Positions 14,646 to 16,787 of a stretch of 16,787 nucleotides of DNA are shown here, piece by piece. The DNA is from Candidatus Tariuqbacter arcticus. Lineage in GTDB: Bacteria; Electryoneota; Tariuqbacteria; Tariuqbacterales; Tariuqbacteraceae. The DNA lies in contig JABMRZ010000555.1 in assembly GCA_013202315.1 (NCBI GenBank), positions 1 through 16,787 of the forward strand, read 5' to 3'. Numbering within the stretch: the stretch's first letter is position 1; each line of letters begins with the position of its first letter. The notes beneath the pieces were generated by a model, which worked only from the letters and a program-made list of their open reading frames with translations, ran no database searches and was not told the origin of the DNA. Position numbers and translations under genes: made by a program.

Positions 14646-16463
14646 ATGTTAAGAAGTCACACCTGCGGAGAAGTAAGGCGGGCGCATAGAGGTCAAACGG
14701 TAAGGTTAGCCGGATGGCTGCAGAGGACTCGAGATTTGGGCGGGCTGCTGTTCCTCGATTTGAGGGACCGGTATGGTTTGATTCAGGTGGTAATCGATCC
14801 GGGCGAACAGGTTGAACTTGCGGCGCGGGTTCGGAGGATAAACAGGGAATCTGTGATTACGGTGACAGGTGTAGTTAGACTTCGGCCGCCGGAGATGGTG
14901 AATAAGGAAATGGGGACGGGCGAAGTTGAGATATCACCTGCTGAGATAACTGTCTTGAGCGAGTGCAGGGAGTTACCCATTCCCTTCGAGGAGATTGTGG
15001 ACGCCAGCGAAGAACTGCGATTGAAATATCGATATCTGGAACTGCGCCGACCCTATATGCAGAAGCACTTGGAGATTCGTCACTTAGCGGCGACGGCGGT
15101 TAGGAGACATTTAGATTCAAAGGGCTTTTGGGAAGTGGAGACTCCTTTTTTAATGAAGTCGACACCTGAAGGAGCGAGGGATTTTTTAGTGCCCAGCAGA
15201 TTGAATAGGGGCAGATTCTACGCTTTGCCGCAGTCGCCTCAAACATACAAGCAGATTCTGATGGTGGCGGGAATCGACCGGTATTTTCAGATTGTCCGAT
15301 GTTTCAGGGACGAGGACTTGCGGGCTGACCGGCAACCCGAATTCACTCAGATCGATATGGAATTGTCTTTTATAACCGAGGAAGACATATTCACCATTGT
15401 TGAAGAATTGGTGATTAATTTGTTCAAGGAAGCGATTGGCGCTGAAATTAAGCCTGATTTCCCGCGAATGGACTATGATGATGCAATTTCGCGATATGGC
15501 ACCGACAAGCCCGATATCCGTTTTGGATGTGAACTGCGGAATGTTACCGATATAGTATCCGGCTGCGGATTCAGAGTATTCGATGAGGCTGAGCGGGCTG
15601 GCGGGGTGGTAATCGCCCTTCCATTTGCGAATGTAGGGCTTTCACGCAGGCAGGTTGACGAAGTCAACGCTATCGCCCGGGATTGTGGTTTGGCGGGTGT
15701 AGTTGCGGGGAAGTGGACGGAGGGGGCTTTAAACGCGCCCCTGAATAAGTTCCTCGCCGAAGGTAAAGCAGCGGCATTACAGAAGATATTGTTAGGGGGT
15801 GAAGATGGCATAGTGCTTTTCGCGGCGGGGGATAGGCGGGCGGTTTTAGGAGGTATGGGAAAGCTGAGACTCAAGCTGGGGGAACATTTCGGCTTGCCTA
15901 AGGCGGAGGGTTTTCTGCCTTTATTTGTGGTCGATTTTCCATTATTCGAGCTTGATGAAGCGGGTCGAATCACTTCCTCTCATCATCCGTTCACTTCACC
16001 GTTGGAAGAAGATATCGCCTTACTGAATGATGAGCCGTTGAAGGTTCGATCCAGGGCTTATGATTTGGTGATAAACGGTTATGAGACAGCTTCCGGGAGT
16101 ATTCGTATCCACCGGCGCGAGCTTCAAGAGCGGATATTTCAAAAATTGGGAATGGGGAAGGAGGAAGCCGAGGCGAAATTCGGTTTTTTACTAAAAGCCT
16201 TCGAGTATGGCGTTCCACCGCATGGCGGTGTGGCATTCGGATTCGACCGGTTGGTGATGTTGATGTGCGGCAGGGATTCAATCAGGGAGGTTATTCCATT
16301 TCCCAAGACTACCAGCGGTTTGTCCAAGATGGATGGATCTCCCACAACCGTTGCGCAAGACACATTGGAGGAGTTGGGATTCAAGTTAGTTGGGCGCGGT
16401 AAGAACGGATTGAGGTTTGAGATTGAAATTCCTGACCCAGACAAGATGGAAGTTAAAAATTAA
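14646..16463 (+). CDS. aspS: Aspartyl-tRNA synthetase
   Basis: A 605-aa bacterial-type class II synthetase that charges tRNA with aspartate in the cytoplasm. The N-terminal anticodon-binding OB fold has CGEVRRAHRGQTVRLAGWLQRTRDLGG. Motif 2 is visible as FRDEDLRADRQPEFTQIDMELSF, and the bacterial GAD insertion lies in the middle (FANVGLSRRQVDEVNAIA region). Motif 3 is GVAFGFDRLVMLMCGRDSIREVIPFPKTTSG. I chose the ATG at 14646 because the product then starts MLRSHTCG, aligning with other AspRS starts; an in-frame GTG at 14631 would add five residues and almost touch the upstream terminator. Neither start has a clear ribosome-binding site. With the ATG start residue 31 is Leu (RDLGG); family knowledge links Leu rather than His here with discriminating AspRS, so it probably charges only tRNA-Asp, but this is not certain. 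Confidence 0.96.
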   Translation: MLRSHTCGEVRRAHRGQTVRLAGWLQRTRDLGGLLFLDLRDRYGLIQVVIDPGEQVELAARVRRINRESVITVTGVVRLRPPEMVNKEMGTGEVEISPAEITVLSECRELPIPFEEIVDASEELRLKYRYLELRRPYMQKHLEIRHLAATAVRRHLDSKGFWEVETPFLMKSTPEGARDFLVPSRLNRGRFYALPQSPQTYKQILMVAGIDRYFQIVRCFRDEDLRADRQPEFTQIDMELSFITEEDIFTIVEELVINLFKEAIGAEIKPDFPRMDYDDAISRYGTDKPDIRFGCELRNVTDIVSGCGFRVFDEAERAGGVVIALPFANVGLSRRQVDEVNAIARDCGLAGVVAGKWTEGALNAPLNKFLAEGKAAALQKILLGGEDGIVLFAAGDRRAVLGGMGKLRLKLGEHFGLPKAEGFLPLFVVDFPLFELDEAGRITSSHHPFTSPLEEDIALLNDEPLKVRSRAYDLVINGYETASGSIRIHRRELQERIFQKLGMGKEEAEAKFGFLLKAFEYGVPPHGGVAFGFDRLVMLMCGRDSIREVIPFPKTTSGLSKMDGSPTTVAQDTLEELGFKLVGRGKNGLRFEIEIPDPDKMEVKN

Positions 16464-16466
16464 GAG

Positions 16467-16496
16467 TTGGAATTTGAATAGATTTTGCAATTCCAA
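16467..16496 (+). terminator. Possible terminator after aspS
   Basis: A perfect 8-bp inverted repeat, TTGGAATT (16467-16474) with AATTCCAA (16489-16496), encloses a 14-base loop. It starts 4 bases after the aspS stop and is followed by TTTT at 16501-16504. The stem is AT-rich and the loop large, so it would be a weak intrinsic terminator. Confidence 0.4.
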
Positions 16497-16585
16497 ATCG
16501 TTTTGTCACTATATGTATGACAAGATATTAAGTGATTTTCTGTTAAAAGAAGCAAGAATCTCGGTATTTAGGTACTACGCCTCGT

Positions 16586-16603
16586 CCGGGACTTCTCCCG
16601 GAA
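16586..16603. repeat. GC-rich hairpin
   Basis: TCCGGGA-CTTC-TCCCGGA is a perfect 7-bp stem with a 4-base loop, markedly GC-rich against its AT-rich surroundings. It could be a REP-like intergenic palindrome. Only one copy is seen in this window, and no T-run follows. Confidence 0.5.
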
Positions 16604-16724
16604 GAGTGGGCTTCGCAGAAATTTAGAATTTAAAATATAGAATTCGAGCCGATTCCGGACAAGCCGTAATGACGCAGTTTTCTGCATTCTCGGACAGTCT
16701 GCAGAGAGTAGGCAGCACTGTGAA

Positions 16725-16766
16725 ATATCGACAATTTTTTGTCGATGCCGCAGGTGTAAGCGCCTA
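16725..16766 (-). repeat. 42-bp palindromic repeat, copy 2
   Basis: On the minus strand this reads TAGGCGCT, 12 bases, ATCGACAA, AAAA, TTGTCGAT, AT, with the same length and plan as 2758-2799. The 8-bp stem is identical and the tetraloop differs (AAAA instead of AGGA). About 32 of 42 bases match by hand. Confidence 0.6.
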
Positions 16767-16787
16767 AATCCTATTTTCAAGATATGG

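Larger units (their letters stand above)
16464..16787. other. Non-coding tail with hairpins and repeats
   Basis: No credible gene is visible in these 324 bases. Short frames on both strands lack start signals and family features, and one runs through palindromic repeats. The stretch holds the possible aspS terminator, a GC-rich hairpin at 16586-16603, an AT-rich AGAATTTAAAATATAGAATT phrase near 16624, and copy 2 of the 42-bp palindromic repeat. It looks like a repeat-bearing spacer. Confidence 0.6.

Noticed and set aside
15473..15973. A 166-codon minus-strand frame opposite aspS
   Set aside because: Antisense to the GAD insertion region of aspS. Its Pro/Ser-rich composition is typical of a shadow frame.
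16568..16780. A 70-codon minus-strand frame near the window end
   Set aside because: It runs through the hairpin and copy 2 of the palindromic repeat and has no family similarity that I recognise.
1..16787. CRISPR array, tRNA, rRNA, insertion sequence or phage gene
   Set aside because: No regularly spaced repeats, no cloverleaf with a T-loop motif, and no transposase, integrase or phage motifs were seen on either strand.

Overview
The window looks like chromosome from an uncultivated Gram-negative bacterium. Three genes encode signal-peptidase-I-type exported proteins, and there is a TonB/ExbB/ExbD-type inner-membrane motor, so an outer membrane is expected. Composition is moderate to AT-rich by eye, coding is almost all on the + strand, and intergenic gaps carry short AT-rich and GAAAGTAT-type repeats. 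Very large TPR proteins beside paired ExbD paralogs and an AgmX/PglI-type tail protein recall the FCB superphylum and neighbouring candidate phyla, or Myxococcota-like lineages. No rRNA is present, so this placement is inference only.

Layout: (1) 1-441, a HicB-like antitoxin gene followed by a possible 20-codon hicA remnant and a candidate promoter. (2) 442-3421, the F1 ATP synthase genes atpG-atpD-atpC, without atpA in view. A 253-bp atpD-atpC gap holds a palindromic repeat and short tandem repeats. (3) 3446-14453, the most interesting part. A strong sigma70-like promoter leads to a 715-aa exported TPR protein, then a 1691-aa exported TPR protein with a C-terminal beta-sandwich-like domain, and a 114-aa exported protein of unknown function. 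A compact four-gene block follows: ExbB/TolQ-like, ExbD-like with Asn at the usual Asp position, ExbD-like with the Asp kept, and a TonB-like protein with an AgmX/PglI tail. (4) 14573-16496, aspS (aspartyl-tRNA synthetase), preceded by an intrinsic terminator lying almost on its start codon and followed by a second possible terminator. (5) 16464-16787, non-coding sequence with hairpins and a second copy of the palindromic repeat found after atpD.

How the genes may work together: the four-gene block has the parts of a proton-driven inner-membrane motor (ExbB channel, two ExbD rotor/stator subunits, one TonB-like transmitter). The two TPR proteins and the small protein would lie in the periplasm or at the outer membrane as scaffold or load. 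The two ExbD paralogs have complementary changes: one keeps the Pro and loses the Asp, the other keeps the Asp and loses the Pro. This suggests an obligate asymmetric heterodimer with one proton-carrying subunit. It is the best candidate here for an under-described system, related to but distinct from Tol-Pal, TonB-ExbBD and Agl/Glt motors. I see no CRISPR array, tRNA, rRNA, transposase or phage gene.
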